DNA from: Ramlibacter humi
GTDB lineage: Bacteria > Pseudomonadota > Gammaproteobacteria > Burkholderiales > Burkholderiaceae_C
Assembly: GCF_004681975.1 (NCBI RefSeq)
Contig: NZ_SMLK01000009.1
Location: 1-64,000 of the forward strand
Reading direction: 5' to 3'
DNA: 64,000 nucleotides
How positions within the stretch are numbered: position 1 is the stretch's first letter; each line of letters begins with the position of its first letter. Made by a program: the position numbers and the translations under genes. Below are positions 25,943 through 35,057 of the stretch, one piece after another. The notes beneath the pieces are model-generated. The model ran no database searches and was not told where the DNA came from. It worked only from the letters and a program-made list of their open reading frames with translations.

Positions 25943-26663
25943 CCGAGTCGAGGCGCGCGCTCAGCCGCCCTGAGACCAGCTGTGGCAGCCGGGCGGAGAT
26001 CTCCCATCGCATTGTGCGGCCTGCAAGGACGTACCCCAGCAGCCCGTCCACCAGCGTCACGCGAGTGCCGCCGTTGTCCAGCACGAGGTGGCTCAGGCGC
26101 ACGCGCCGTTGCCCCGCGTTCGACAGCGTGAGCCAGGTCTTGCCATCCTCCTGCGTGACGCGGCCCGACAGCGCGCGCTGTGGCTTCGCCGGCGGCACGG
26201 GATCATCGACGGTGGACACGAAGACAGGGACCGAATACCGCAGCAGGAAGGCGAGGCCCGGACGGCTTCCGCCCGGCGCCAGCGCCGGCAATTCGTCGAT
26301 CACCACGCGGAAGCTCTTTTCGGCGGTCACCGCGGCGGCCTGCGGGCGCACCAGCCGCACCAGCTGCCGGCTGCCCGCGGCGATGACGACCGCCGGCGGG
26401 CTGGCGACCAGTTCACCGGAAGGCTCCAGCTTCTCCGTGCCGCCATCCTGGCTCCACGCGTAGACGCGCAGCTGCGCGCGCACGGGCTGGCTGCCCGTGT
26501 TGCTCAGCCACAGGGCCTGCGCCTGCTCCGCCTGCTTGAACTCCAGCGAGATGGGCGAGACCTGCAGGTCGGCGGCTCGCAAGGCAGGCGCGGCCAGCGC
26601 GAGGCAGGCGGCAAGGGCCAGAGCCCATGCGCTGCCCGCGCGCGGCTTCGTTCGACCGCTCAT
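25899..26663 (-). CDS. periplasmic pilus chaperone (PapD/FimC-like)
   Basis: The 254-residue protein has a signal peptide (to about A-L-R-A-A, residue 31). The two-domain Ig-like chaperone layout follows: L-Q-V-S-P-I-S-L-E-F (33-42), then L-W-L-S-N-T-G (family L-x-V-x-N), an arginine-rich strand with R-Q-L-V-R-L-V-R-P (the G1-type subunit-binding edge), and F-R-V-V-I-D-E-L-P, matching the conserved Y/F-R-x-x-x-x-E-x-P motif. It binds pilin subunits in the periplasm and delivers them to the usher. Its ATG is only three bases after the pilY1 stop, so it is probably expressed from the type IV pilin operon. Confidence 0.92.
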   Translation of the reverse strand: MSGRTKPRAGSAWALALAACLALAAPALRAADLQVSPISLEFKQAEQAQALWLSNTGSQPVRAQLRVYAWSQDGGTEKLEPSGELVASPPAVVIAAGSRQLVRLVRPQAAAVTAEKSFRVVIDELPALAPGGSRPGLAFLLRYSVPVFVSTVDDPVPPAKPQRALSGRVTQEDGKTWLTLSNAGQRRVRLSHLVLDNGGTRVTLVDGLLGYVLAGRTMRWEISARLPQLVSGRLSARLDSDAQEQPLPLEPLAP

Positions 26664-26666
26664 CGC

Positions 26667-29600
26667 TTACTTCACGATCTGGCGCCACGAGTCGCGCTTG
26701 AGGCCGCTGGGCGCCTTGCCGGACGGCGCCGGCTTCTTCTTGAACCCGCCGCCCGACATCGTGCTGACGATGTCGATCTCGCCAGGCGTGGTGCCGTCAT
26801 CCGGCGACTGGAGCCGCAACGCCGTCATGCCCATCGTCATTTCGTTGCCGTTGGAGAAACCGGCAAGGCCCTCCGACGATCCGCTCGCGATGTCGAATCC
26901 ATAGATGAACGAGGTCCCGCCGGCCACGCACGCGTCCTTGCTCGGGATGTTGGTGGCCACGTAGATGGTGGTGAGCACGATCATCGGGTTGATGAACACG
27001 CGCTCGCCCGAGGTGATGAAGTCGATGCGCCAGCCGTCCGACTTGGTCCAGTCCACGGGTTTCTTGCTGACCAGCTTGATGTCGGCGTTGGTCGCCGTGT
27101 CCTTCGCGTCCTTGAGTGTTTGCTCGACGAAGCGCGAGCTCTTGCGCACTTCGCCATAGGAAGTGTTGGCCATCGGGTCGCGAATCGCGTAGAGCGACTG
27201 CACGGCCGTCGTGCTGAGGTCGCCCGCGCCTAGGTACTGGCCCGTGCCGAAGTAGACGACCGGGTAGAGGGCGCCCGCCGAGCGGACTTCCGCCAGCACC
27301 GGCTTGGTGGTGATCGGCTGCGGCGCGCCGTCGGGCGACGTGAGCACGGCCATGCGCAGGGCCGCATTCTTGGGCTCCACCAGGCCGTCGGTGTCGAAGC
27401 GCCAGACGTTGCCGTTCAGGTCACCGCCATAGAAGCGCATCGTGTGGTTGTCGTACTCCGTGTCCACCCAGGCGCTCAGGCGAGCCAGGCCGCTCGGCGT
27501 CGTCGTGTTGCCGGCGGGAACGCCGGTGTCCGTGTAGGTCTGGATGTCCTGCAGCAGCGTGCCGTCGTTGGCGTCGACGATGAACAGGTGGCCGTTCCCA
27601 TCGCCGGGACTGACGTTGTTGTAGCCGGAGCTGAACGCGACGACCCAGCGGCCGTCGGCCTGCTTGGTGATGATGGGGTTGCCGAAGCTCAGGCCCAGGT
27701 TGGGGTTGGTGAATTCCCAGAGCAGTTGCGGCTGGTCCGGTTTGGTGACGTCCAGCGCGTAGTAGCTGCGGCCGCCGCCGTTCAGGCCGCCCACGACGAT
27801 GGTCTTCCACGCACCGCCGACGTAGATGTCGCCCATCTGCGGCGAGCCGTCGACGAAGTACTTGTGGTTGGCGCTGTAGCCGTTGTCGGCCAGCATGTAG
27901 AGTCGGCCGAGCGCGTCGGTGGGAATGAAGGCCCACAGCTCCGACCCATCGCCCCGATCGAAGGCATGCAGCATGCCGTCGTTGGCGGCGGCCAGCACGA
28001 CCGCCTTGCGCGGTTTCCCTGCGAACGTCTTGTACGCGTCGTCGGGGTACCTGAAAGGCGGCTGGCCGATGAACAGCGGCGAGGCGTTGACGATGTCCCC
28101 CAGGATGTTCTTTCGGGTGCGGTAGTACGGCTTGGTCTTGTCGCCCCGGAGGTACGCGATGAGGTTGGCGGGGTCGTTCGCCAGCGACTGGTCCGACGGA
28201 TTCATGCCCAGGCACTGCTCCGGCGACGAAGCGCCGCTCGCGGCCTTCTTGTCGCCGCCGGCGCAGAACCCGGAGAAGTTGCCCAGCAGGCCGTCGCTGT
28301 TGAGTTGCCCCTGCTGGAACGGCTTGAGTCCCTTCGACTTCGGCGAGGCGTAGAAGATGTTGCGCGAGGAAGGCGCCAGGGTGTCCAGCTGCGCCTTCGC
28401 CGACCAGGCGGGTGTCGCGGGGATGTCGCCGGTCTTGGGGTCGATCTTGTAGTCGAGGACATCGCCGGTCCAGTCGCCTGAGGTGAACTGGGCCAGGAAG
28501 ATGTCGTTGTTGCCCGCCACGGGCTCCAGCGAACTGGTGGCCGCGCTCGCGCCCGCGCCGGTAGACGGGGGCTTCACGGCGTTCAACGCGGTGCGAAGGC
28601 TGGTCACCAGCGCGGCCGGATCGCCGGCGCTGAAGTACTTGCCGCGGCCGTTGACGGCCGCGTGCCAGAGGTCGTCGACCTGCTCGGGCCGGTTGTCGCT
28701 GGTGATGGCCGGCCAATCCTTCGACGGAGGAATCGCAGGCGTCGCGGCAGGATCGCCCAGAATCGCGCCGAAGTCGCCCGCGCCAGTCTCGTAGTCGGGC
28801 TTGTACTTCAGCCGGCCGTTCACGCCGAGGCCGAGCGTGAAGGTGGTCATGTGCTGGGTGACGATCTTGTCGCCGTAGGCACCTCCCCACAGCTTGGAAT
28901 CCGCGTCCGACTGGGGCACGTTGTTCTTGCAGACGTCCACGCCCGCGATGGCGCCCTTGCAGTTGCCCCGCGACTCGTCGCGCAGGTCGGTCTTGTAGTA
29001 GTACGCCGCGACGTCCGCCAGCGTGTCGGCGCTCTTGCTGGCGTCCGCCATGGGTCGCGGGAACTTGTCCGGATCGCTGCCGTCCTGGTCACCGACATTC
29101 TTGCCGTCCAGGTCATAGGGACCGTACTTGGGTGTGCCCCACTGGTTCTCGCCGCCGTACGTCCAGTAGCCGTCGGTGGACAGGATGGCGTAATTGCGCT
29201 GGCAGGAGTACTGGATCGGGTCGCTGGTCTGCTGGTACGCCTTGTTGGCGTAGTACTGCCCGGCCTTGGACAGCGCGCCGCGCAGCGGCGTGTCGCCCAT
29301 GGGCACCGCGGCGTTGAAGGCGTTGAAAAATTTCTTCTTCTGGTTGGTGTCGAAGTCGCGGATGTCGACGAAGTTCTTGCCCTCCACCGCGCGGTCGCTG
29401 CTGATGGTGCTGTAGCCGACGCGGTAGCTGTCGTTGATGGAGACGAACGCCTGGCTCAGCGCCGACTTCATCATCGACATGCGGTTGCGGTAGTACTGGT
29501 ACCAGTTGGCGTAGTTCTGCGCCTCGCCGGCGCCGACCTGCACCGTCTGGAACACCGACTTGCCCGGCTCCGTGCCGAGGTAGGCGGAGCACTGGTATGC

Positions 29601-30380
29601 GAACGAGTTCGGCCAGTCGCCGTACTGCAGGTTGCCCCAGGCGTCGTAGGTGAAGGACAGCGGCTCGTAGTAGTTGCTGTCCGTCGGCTTCGCGATATAG
29701 ACGTTGTAGGTGTCGTACGCGGGCTCGCCCAGCGCGACGACGGCGGGGTTCAGCGAACCGGTGCCCACGATGGTCGCCTCGGCGAGCTTGATCGTCAGCT
29801 TGCCGCTATTGGCATCCCACGAAAACACGTCGCCCGCGATGAAACGGCTGGCATCGCCCGTCTGGTACACCGTCACGCGCGTGCCGTCGGGGAACCACCC
29901 GGAGCTGCCCGCCGCTCCCCCCGCGCCGGTCACCGTGACGTCCATCGTTCCCGGCCCCGGTCCAGGCGAGGACGTGGGGATCGCCCCCACCGGCGCGATG
30001 GCGCGCGGCGTGGTGGTCTGCGTGATCGGGTTGGGCACGAAGACGCTCGTGGAAGCCGGCGAAGCCTGGGTGCCGTCGGCATTGTACGGGGGGATGTAAG
30101 TGATCTTGGGGTTATAGGCGACCCCGTTGCACTGGGAAGCGCGCCGGCCGTAGCGGCGGTGGCCGAAGTAGACCGAAACCTCGGGCATCCATTCCCATGC
30201 CATGCTGTACGAGTCGTCCAGGATGAACATCAGGTTGGGCTTGGCGCCGGCGGCGCCCGCGAACAGCGGTTCGTTCGCGAGGCTCACGGCCAAGGCCGGC
30301 GATTGCGCACCGGCCGACAGCATCAAGCCACAGGCCAGCGCGGCGCCGCGGCGGACATACGCGTTCTTCAGCTGCGTCAT
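26667..30380 (-). CDS. pilY1: PilY1-like type IV pilus tip-associated adhesin
   Basis: The 1237-residue secreted protein has a signal peptide (A-L-A about 29-31). A von Willebrand A-like N-terminal region carries a MIDAS-type motif D-D-S-Y-S (55-59). The C-terminal half is a PilC/PilY beta-propeller (about 690-1150) with blade motifs such as A-A-N-D-G-M-L-H-A-F-D, G-G-L-N-G-G-G-R-S-Y-Y-A-L-D and Y-G-G-D-L-N-G-N-V-W-R-F-D. PilY1 caps the priming minor-pilin complex, controls pilus extension/retraction and can act as a mechanosensor or adhesin. AGGAG precedes the ATG. It is the last type IV gene of pilE-fimT-pilV-pilW-pilX-pilY1, and a chaperone gene follows after three bases. Confidence 0.95.
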   Translation of the reverse strand: MTQLKNAYVRRGAALACGLMLSAGAQSPALAVSLANEPLFAGAAGAKPNLMFILDDSYSMAWEWMPEVSVYFGHRRYGRRASQCNGVAYNPKITYIPPYNADGTQASPASTSVFVPNPITQTTTPRAIAPVGAIPTSSPGPGPGTMDVTVTGAGGAAGSSGWFPDGTRVTVYQTGDASRFIAGDVFSWDANSGKLTIKLAEATIVGTGSLNPAVVALGEPAYDTYNVYIAKPTDSNYYEPLSFTYDAWGNLQYGDWPNSFAYQCSAYLGTEPGKSVFQTVQVGAGEAQNYANWYQYYRNRMSMMKSALSQAFVSINDSYRVGYSTISSDRAVEGKNFVDIRDFDTNQKKKFFNAFNAAVPMGDTPLRGALSKAGQYYANKAYQQTSDPIQYSCQRNYAILSTDGYWTYGGENQWGTPKYGPYDLDGKNVGDQDGSDPDKFPRPMADASKSADTLADVAAYYYKTDLRDESRGNCKGAIAGVDVCKNNVPQSDADSKLWGGAYGDKIVTQHMTTFTLGLGVNGRLKYKPDYETGAGDFGAILGDPAATPAIPPSKDWPAITSDNRPEQVDDLWHAAVNGRGKYFSAGDPAALVTSLRTALNAVKPPSTGAGASAATSSLEPVAGNNDIFLAQFTSGDWTGDVLDYKIDPKTGDIPATPAWSAKAQLDTLAPSSRNIFYASPKSKGLKPFQQGQLNSDGLLGNFSGFCAGGDKKAASGASSPEQCLGMNPSDQSLANDPANLIAYLRGDKTKPYYRTRKNILGDIVNASPLFIGQPPFRYPDDAYKTFAGKPRKAVVLAAANDGMLHAFDRGDGSELWAFIPTDALGRLYMLADNGYSANHKYFVDGSPQMGDIYVGGAWKTIVVGGLNGGGRSYYALDVTKPDQPQLLWEFTNPNLGLSFGNPIITKQADGRWVVAFSSGYNNVSPGDGNGHLFIVDANDGTLLQDIQTYTDTGVPAGNTTTPSGLARLSAWVDTEYDNHTMRFYGGDLNGNVWRFDTDGLVEPKNAALRMAVLTSPDGAPQPITTKPVLAEVRSAGALYPVVYFGTGQYLGAGDLSTTAVQSLYAIRDPMANTSYGEVRKSSRFVEQTLKDAKDTATNADIKLVSKKPVDWTKSDGWRIDFITSGERVFINPMIVLTTIYVATNIPSKDACVAGGTSFIYGFDIASGSSEGLAGFSNGNEMTMGMTALRLQSPDDGTTPGEIDIVSTMSGGGFKKKPAPSGKAPSGLKRDSWRQIVK

Positions 30381-30392
30381 TCGCGTTTGCTC

Positions 30393-31085
30393 CTAGAAGT
30401 GCACCAACGTTTCGGTGTAGGTCACCGAGTTGCGCGCGCCCTGCACGCGCACGAGGATCCGGTAGTAGGGACTGCGCTGGGGATCCTGCAGGCGCCCTGC
30501 CCCGGTGGGTTCGCTGCGGTCGGCCGGGCCGCCGCTGCTGCCGTCCGAGGGCGGGCGGGCGCAGGGATTCAAGCCGTCTTCCGCGCCCGCGTTGCCGCAC
30601 AGCCGGGTGATGACCCACTGGACCTTGTTGCCCTTCACGCCGCTCGTGGGCGTGAACGGCAGCGTCGTGCAGTCCAGGTAGGTGGACGATTCCAAACCCA
30701 GGCAGGCGCCGTCCCAGTTCACGACGGGAAGCCTCGCGGCCGCCGTCGTGCGCGTGCCGGTGACGTCGAGCTGGTCGCGGCTGGTCGCGTAATAGCCTTC
30801 ATTGGGCAGGTCGGCTTCGAGCGCGCCCGAAACGGCGATCTTGCCGCGCAGCCAGTCGACGGCCTGCTCGGACGCCACGTTGCTGGCCATCAGCGCGTCC
30901 TGGCGGAACGACAGGTTGCCGACGATCGCGGCGCTGGTGTCGATGGAATGCGTGACGGCCAGCGCCGTCAGCATCACCACCACCAGCGCGATGATGGTGA
31001 ACAGCAGCGAGATACCCTGCTGCGCCCGCTTCAGGCCGCGGCGCAAGCGCAAATTGCGGTGGCCGGCTTTCACGATCTGCTCCAT
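30393..31085 (-). CDS. pilX: minor pilin assembly protein PilX
   Basis: A 230-residue protein with a basic leader, the prepilin site Q-Q-G-I-S-L-L-F (about 22-29, cleavage after G) and the hydrophobic N-terminal helix T-I-I-A-L-V-V-V-M-L-T-A-L-A-V. It lacks the usual Glu5 of major pilins (L at the equivalent place), as PilX proteins often do. The soluble domain has two cysteine pairs and a disordered Ser/Gly/Pro patch near residue 195. With PilV, PilW, FimT and PilY1 it builds the priming complex at the pilus tip. Its start overlaps pilW by 16 bases. Confidence 0.9.
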   Translation of the reverse strand: MEQIVKAGHRNLRLRRGLKRAQQGISLLFTIIALVVVMLTALAVTHSIDTSAAIVGNLSFRQDALMASNVASEQAVDWLRGKIAVSGALEADLPNEGYYATSRDQLDVTGTRTTAAARLPVVNWDGACLGLESSTYLDCTTLPFTPTSGVKGNKVQWVITRLCGNAGAEDGLNPCARPPSDGSSGGPADRSEPTGAGRLQDPQRSPYYRILVRVQGARNSVTYTETLVHF

Positions 31086-32215
31086 ATCGCGTTCCTCACC
31101 GGCACAACGGCTTCGAACAGCTTGTACCGGTAGCGTTTCCAGTCGGGAAGGTGGTCGAGCTTGATCGGAAGGCAGCCACCGCCACCGGACGAACATGCCG
31201 GAAGGACGGCGCCGTTGACCGTGTCGGAGCCCATATGCCATTCGAGGTTGGCTTTGGTGGGCATATCTTCCGGTTTTTGGATTCGCTCGAACTGCGTGCT
31301 GCGCGCCACCACCGCCAGCCGCACGGCCACCACGGTCTGCCACTGGGCGCTGGTGGTCGGCACCGTGGTATCCCAGGTGTCGATCTTCCCGTCGGCATTG
31401 GTGTCCTTGCCGTACAGCGCCTTGAGGCTCACGATGCCGGGCACCAGTTCCGCGGCCGCCGCGTACGCGGGCGCGGCGCCTCCACCCGAACTCAGCTGCC
31501 GCACCATCAGCGCGCCATTGGCGATGGCGTACGTCTGGTCCACCAGCGTGCCCAGGTTGACCAGCGTGCTGCCGTCCGAATAGGGCAGCGCCGGCTTGCC
31601 AGGGGCATTCCAGCCCGCGTCGTCGACCCGCGGCACCAGCTTCGCCGTGGACACGGCGGCATTCACCTGGAACAGCTCGCACGTCGTGTCGGCGCCGCTG
31701 ACGGCGAGCATCAGGTCGCCGTCCGTGGCGTCACCCTTGACGCCGAGCGTATGGCTCACGACGAAGCCGGTGCCGGGCGTGTAGCCCGGGGCCACCACCG
31801 GAATGGGCACCGAGAACGACGTCTTGCCGCTGCGCAGGACGCGGATGGTGTCGGGCCCGCCGGTCGGGTCGGCCGTGATGGTGATGGGGCCCAGCCGCGC
31901 CGGAAAGCCATCCACCGGCGCCCCGTTGAACGAGGCGGCGATCGGGCAGCCCGCCGCGGCGCCGAAGGTGACCAGTCCATAGCCGCTCTGCAGGATGTCG
32001 CGGCCGATCTGGTCGAGCGCCAGCGTGCCCCCGACCTGGGCCTCCGAGCCGTAGACGACCGAGCGCTTCTGTCCTTCGACGAACGCGAGCACCTGCGCGA
32101 CCGCCAGCAGCGTGAACATGCCGATGAAGACCGCGATCATCAGCTCCACCATGGTGAAGCCGCGGGCGCCGCGCGCGGACACGGCGCGGTCAGTTGATGG
32201 AGGTCTGGTTCGCAT
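31070..32215 (-). CDS. pilW: minor pilin PilW
   Basis: The 381-residue prepilin has the cleavage and methylation motif G-F-T-M-V-E-L-M-I-A (about 19-28, Glu5 present) and a hydrophobic helix continuing to about residue 45. Its large beta-rich C-terminal domain has two cysteine pairs, matching the family length for PilW. It is a core priming subunit of type IV pili together with PilV, PilX, FimT/FimU and PilY1. It overlaps pilV by 26 bases upstream and pilX by 16 bases downstream, so all three are translationally coupled. Confidence 0.93.
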   Translation of the reverse strand: MRTRPPSTDRAVSARGARGFTMVELMIAVFIGMFTLLAVAQVLAFVEGQKRSVVYGSEAQVGGTLALDQIGRDILQSGYGLVTFGAAAGCPIAASFNGAPVDGFPARLGPITITADPTGGPDTIRVLRSGKTSFSVPIPVVAPGYTPGTGFVVSHTLGVKGDATDGDLMLAVSGADTTCELFQVNAAVSTAKLVPRVDDAGWNAPGKPALPYSDGSTLVNLGTLVDQTYAIANGALMVRQLSSGGGAAPAYAAAAELVPGIVSLKALYGKDTNADGKIDTWDTTVPTTSAQWQTVVAVRLAVVARSTQFERIQKPEDMPTKANLEWHMGSDTVNGAVLPACSSGGGGCLPIKLDHLPDWKRYRYKLFEAVVPVRNAIWSRS

Positions 32216-32612
32216 ACCGGTGGACCTCGGCGCCGGGGGCAGCCCAGGTCAGCGAGACCTCGACCCTGCCCGTGGCCGTATCGACGGTCGTCTGCGCGGA
32301 CGCTGCCGGCAGGGCGGACTTCACCTTGGCGGCCCATTCCGCACAGCGCGAGTAGGAGCAAGGTGTCGAAGGCGCGGTCTGGTACTGCGCCAGGTTGCCG
32401 CGGTCGGCTGTCATGATGCCGATCACCTCCGCGGTGAGGTTGGCGGCATCGGCCCGCAGCTTGGCGTCGGTCTGCGCGCGCGTCATGGAAGCGAGCAGCC
32501 CCGCCAGCGCCAGCAGGCCGGTGGAGAAGATCAGCATGGAGGCCAGCACTTCCATGAGGACGCTGCCGCGTTGTTCGCCGCGGCGCCGCTGGATCGCTTT
32601 CTTCATGTTCAT
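32190..32612 (-). CDS. pilV: minor pilin PilV
   Basis: The 140-residue prepilin starts M-N-M-K-K-A and has the motif R-G-S-V-L-M-E-V-L-A-S-M-L-I-F-S (about 15-30), the type seen in PilV: cleavage after G, Glu5 present, then a hydrophobic helix. The small C-terminal domain contains a C-x5-C pair (S-P-C / R-C region near 84-90). It is short compared with Pseudomonas PilV (about 185), mainly through a reduced globular domain. It starts five bases after the fimT stop and overlaps pilW. Confidence 0.9.
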   Translation of the reverse strand: MNMKKAIQRRRGEQRGSVLMEVLASMLIFSTGLLALAGLLASMTRAQTDAKLRADAANLTAEVIGIMTADRGNLAQYQTAPSTPCSYSRCAEWAAKVKSALPAASAQTTVDTATGRVEVSLTWAAPGAEVHRYANQTSIN

Positions 32613-32617
32613 GCTCC

Positions 32618-33220
32618 TCAGCTGCAGGCGCGCACGTCCGACGCCGCGAGGTCGGGTTCGCACAGGCGGACGGAGCCGACCGGGCTGATCCGCACTTCGT
32701 AGCGGCGCGCGCCGCCGCCGGCCGCCGAGATGGCGATGGTGGCGATCGCTCCCGTCGTCGAGCCGACCACCCGTCCCGCCGGATCGAAAGTGACGGTGTC
32801 GGCGGCCGCGGCGCTGGACGACTTCGCACTGACCGAAACCTGCGCAGCGCCGTCGCCGGCATCCGCAGCGGCGATGATCCTGGGCGCGACGGAGGGCGTG
32901 GTCGCGTCGCACTTGCCGGTCGGGTCGTCCACGCTCACCATCCACGACGCGGACGTCGAAGCGGTGGCGCAGCTGGAGTCCAGGCGCCCAGTGGGGCTGG
33001 TCATCAGGCGGAACGACACGTTCTGGTTGCGGGTGACGGCATCCGCCCGCGCGCGCAGCAGGCCTTGGTGGATCGACTCCGCGGCGCCGCGCACGCGCGA
33101 GCCGCGGATCCATTCGGCGAAGCTGGGGCCGCTCATCATCAGCAGGAAGGCCAGCACGGCCACCACCACCATCAGCTCGACGAGCGTGAAGCCATGGACA
33201 TGATTGCGACGGATCAGCAT
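32618..33220 (-). CDS. fimT: minor pilin FimT/FimU (GspH family)
   Basis: The 200-residue prepilin carries the leader M-L-I-R-R-N-H-V-H-G, cleavage site G-F-T-L-V-E-L-M-V-V (10-19) and a TM helix to about residue 32. A GspH-type domain follows, with the family motif R-A-D-A-V-T-R-N-Q-N-V (57-67). Two C-terminal cysteines (C187 and C199) probably form a disulfide, as in other minor pilins. FimT/FimU links the priming complex to the major pilin, and some FimT proteins bind DNA during uptake. Its start overlaps the pilE-like stop by seven bases. Confidence 0.9.
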   Translation of the reverse strand: MLIRRNHVHGFTLVELMVVVAVLAFLLMMSGPSFAEWIRGSRVRGAAESIHQGLLRARADAVTRNQNVSFRLMTSPTGRLDSSCATASTSASWMVSVDDPTGKCDATTPSVAPRIIAAADAGDGAAQVSVSAKSSSAAAADTVTFDPAGRVVGSTTGAIATIAISAAGGGARRYEVRISPVGSVRLCEPDLAASDVRACS

Positions 33221-33690
33221 TCGGCCCCCTTCACCAGCCAGCAGCGGTCATGGACAGCCGAAACGCCTTTGAAGACGGTGGTTTGCTTGTGGCCGTCCTG
33301 ATCGATGGTGAACACGTCGTTCTTGACGTTACCCGCGATACCCGTGGCGGTGAGCAAGTAACCCTCGCCGACGACCTTGCAGGTCAGCTTGAAGTACTTG
33401 GCATCCGCGGGACTGAAGGTGTTCCACGACGGCGCGCCGGTCCCGTTGGCACAGTCACCACCATCGGTGGTACCGAAGTTGCGGAAGTCCTGGAAGTACT
33501 GCTCCAGCTTCACGCGGTACTCGGACAGGTAGCCGAAGCCCTCGTTCAACTGGCCACGCCGGATGTAGTCCTGGTAGGACGGAATGGCGACCGCCGCGAG
33601 GATGGCGATGATGACCACCGTGATCATGACCTCGATCAGGGTGAAGCCGCGAACGGCCCGGCGGCTGCGTGTTTCGCGAAAGTGGTGCAT
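33214..33690 (-). CDS. pilE: PilE-like type IV pilin
   Basis: The 158-residue prepilin shows a textbook N-terminus: R-G-F-T-L-I-E-V-M-I-T-V-V-I-I-A-I-L (14-31, Glu5 present), A-A-V-A-I-P-S-Y-Q-D-Y-I-R-R-G and L-N-E-G-F-G-Y-L-S-E-Y-R. It has two pairs of cysteines including a C-terminal D-loop-like C-W-L-V-K-G-A-E-C. In Burkholderiales operons of this order it is usually the minor pilin PilE beside FimT-PilV-PilW-PilX-PilY1, not the major PilA. It is the first recognisable pilin gene of the operon, 26 bases after an unknown gene on the same strand. Confidence 0.93.
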   Translation of the reverse strand: MHHFRETRSRRAVRGFTLIEVMITVVIIAILAAVAIPSYQDYIRRGQLNEGFGYLSEYRVKLEQYFQDFRNFGTTDGGDCANGTGAPSWNTFSPADAKYFKLTCKVVGEGYLLTATGIAGNVKNDVFTIDQDGHKQTTVFKGVSAVHDRCWLVKGAEC

Positions 33691-33716
33691 GGATGTCTCC
33701 GCGGGTGTCCGGCGCT

Positions 33717-34292
33717 TCAGTGCAGTTCCGGCCGATCGAAGGGCTGCGTGTTCTGGAAGTCGGGCCGCGCGTCGTCGCCGAAGTCCTCTTCGTCGCGCCG
33801 GTTCATCATGGCGCGCAGCGCTTCCAGCTGCCCGTGCCGCACCGGCGGCGCGGCGGCGGCTTGCGCTTCCTCGGCGGGGCGCGCGCTCTGCAGCCACGAC
33901 TTGGGGTCGGGCATCTCGATCAGCTCCGGCTCGCCGCGCACGCGCATCTGCCAGGTGCAGCCCTTGAGCCATTGCCGCCAGGTCGCATCGATCACGGAGA
34001 TGCGGTGCATGAAGCTCTTCTCGAAAGCCACCGAGTACTGCATCAGCCGCGGCGACCACTCGCGCACCACGAGGCGCGCGTCCCATTGCGGACGGCCATT
34101 GAGCATGGGGGCCGGCGCCAGTTCCACCACCATCCACGCCGGCGGCACGCCGTGCCGCACGACCGTGTCCTTCAGCGCCATGTTCAGGATCTCGCGCTTG
34201 AGCTCGATGGTCTGCAGATTGGGCCGCTCGCGCCTGGCAGGCTGACTCTTGGGCGCCGGTTTCGCGCCGGCGAATAAGGTCCAGAATTTCAT
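33717..34292 (-). CDS. unknown 191-residue protein upstream of the pilin operon
   Basis: A soluble protein without a signal peptide that I cannot name. The core (about 27-125) is T-I-E-L-K-R-E-I-L-N-M then R-H-G-V-P-P-A-W-M, a strand L-V-V-R-E-W, F-E-K-S-F-M-H-R-I and W-R-Q-W-L-K-G-C-T-W. The C-terminal 60 residues are low-complexity, Ala/Asp/Arg-rich. The gene at 35846-36352 has a similar layout (R-Y-G-I, a hydrophobic strand, an arginine-containing helix, then a W-x-R-W element), so they may be distant paralogues flanking the SCPU genes. It sits 26 bases before pilE and may be co-transcribed with the pilins. Confidence 0.6.
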   Translation of the reverse strand: MKFWTLFAGAKPAPKSQPARRERPNLQTIELKREILNMALKDTVVRHGVPPAWMVVELAPAPMLNGRPQWDARLVVREWSPRLMQYSVAFEKSFMHRISVIDATWRQWLKGCTWQMRVRGEPELIEMPDPKSWLQSARPAEEAQAAAAPPVRHGQLEALRAMMNRRDEEDFGDDARPDFQNTQPFDRPELH

Positions 34293-34430
34293 CGTGAGTC
34301 CCCGGTATCGAAAGGCATTGGGATGCCAACAGTTGTGTTGGTCCAATTTACGAAGCCGGCCGGTGGCACCCAATCCTGCATGCGCATGAACGCAAGCCGC
34401 TCATCCCTGCGAAGCTGCCGCTGATCGGCG

Positions 34431-34892
34431 TCACTTCGCGTTATGCAGCCATTCGTCCTCGCGCAGCGCCACCAGGAAGTCCAGCGCGGGCACTTCCAGT
34501 CCCTGGCTCGCGGCCCACTCGCAGTGATTGAGCAGGCACATCTTCTTGACGGCGGCCGACGTGGTCGGCCAGTGCGCGGCGTCGACCGGCGGCGGCGGCG
34601 GCAGGGTGGCGAAAGGGCCGGCCGCCTTGGCGAGCATCGTGTAGAGGGTGTGCCAGGCCTGCGGGTTCGGGCAGACACGCTCGTTGGCGTCGATGAACGT
34701 GAGCAGCTGCTCGGAAGCGCTCACCTGCGCGAAGCGGTCCCCCGCGCTGGCCGGCAGCGTCGGCTGGAAATCGCCTTCGCCGGTGGCCAAGGCCTGGAAT
34801 TCGCGCCACGTCGTGTCGGAGAAGTCCTCCTTCACGTTGGGCAGCTCGCCCCGTTCGAATACCGAAAGGGAATGGGATAGATCGCCGTTCAT
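34431..34892 (-). CDS. unknown 153-residue soluble protein
   Basis: No recognised domain, signal peptide or TM segment. It is acidic and helical, with W-R-E-F-Q-A-L-A-T-G-E-G-D-F-Q in the first third, a tetraproline patch (P-P-P-P-P, about 98-102), and a conserved-looking C-terminus with C-L-L-N-H-C-E-W-A and L-R-E-D-E-W-L. A shifted frame covers almost the same stretch to 34905, but this one has the better amino-acid composition. It is on the same strand as the pilin operon, 138 bases before the next gene. Function unknown. Confidence 0.55.
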   Translation of the reverse strand: MNGDLSHSLSVFERGELPNVKEDFSDTTWREFQALATGEGDFQPTLPASAGDRFAQVSASEQLLTFIDANERVCPNPQAWHTLYTMLAKAAGPFATLPPPPPVDAAHWPTTSAAVKKMCLLNHCEWAASQGLEVPALDFLVALREDEWLHNAK

Positions 34893-35057
34893 GCGCCGCG
34901 TCCACGATTGATTGCTACTACTTCACCTTCGTTCGGGCCCGGCCGTCCCCGGCGTCCCTCGCTCGGCACCTGGTCCGCAGAATCTAGGAAAGACACCCGC
35001 GCGCGCCCATCCTGCGTGCGCATGAGCCGCGAAACGTTCGCGGCACGCAAATGAACT

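Noticed and set aside
26667-30380. Frameshift in pilY1 suggested by long frames in other phases
   Set aside because: The 1237-codon frame is continuous and contains all expected domains.
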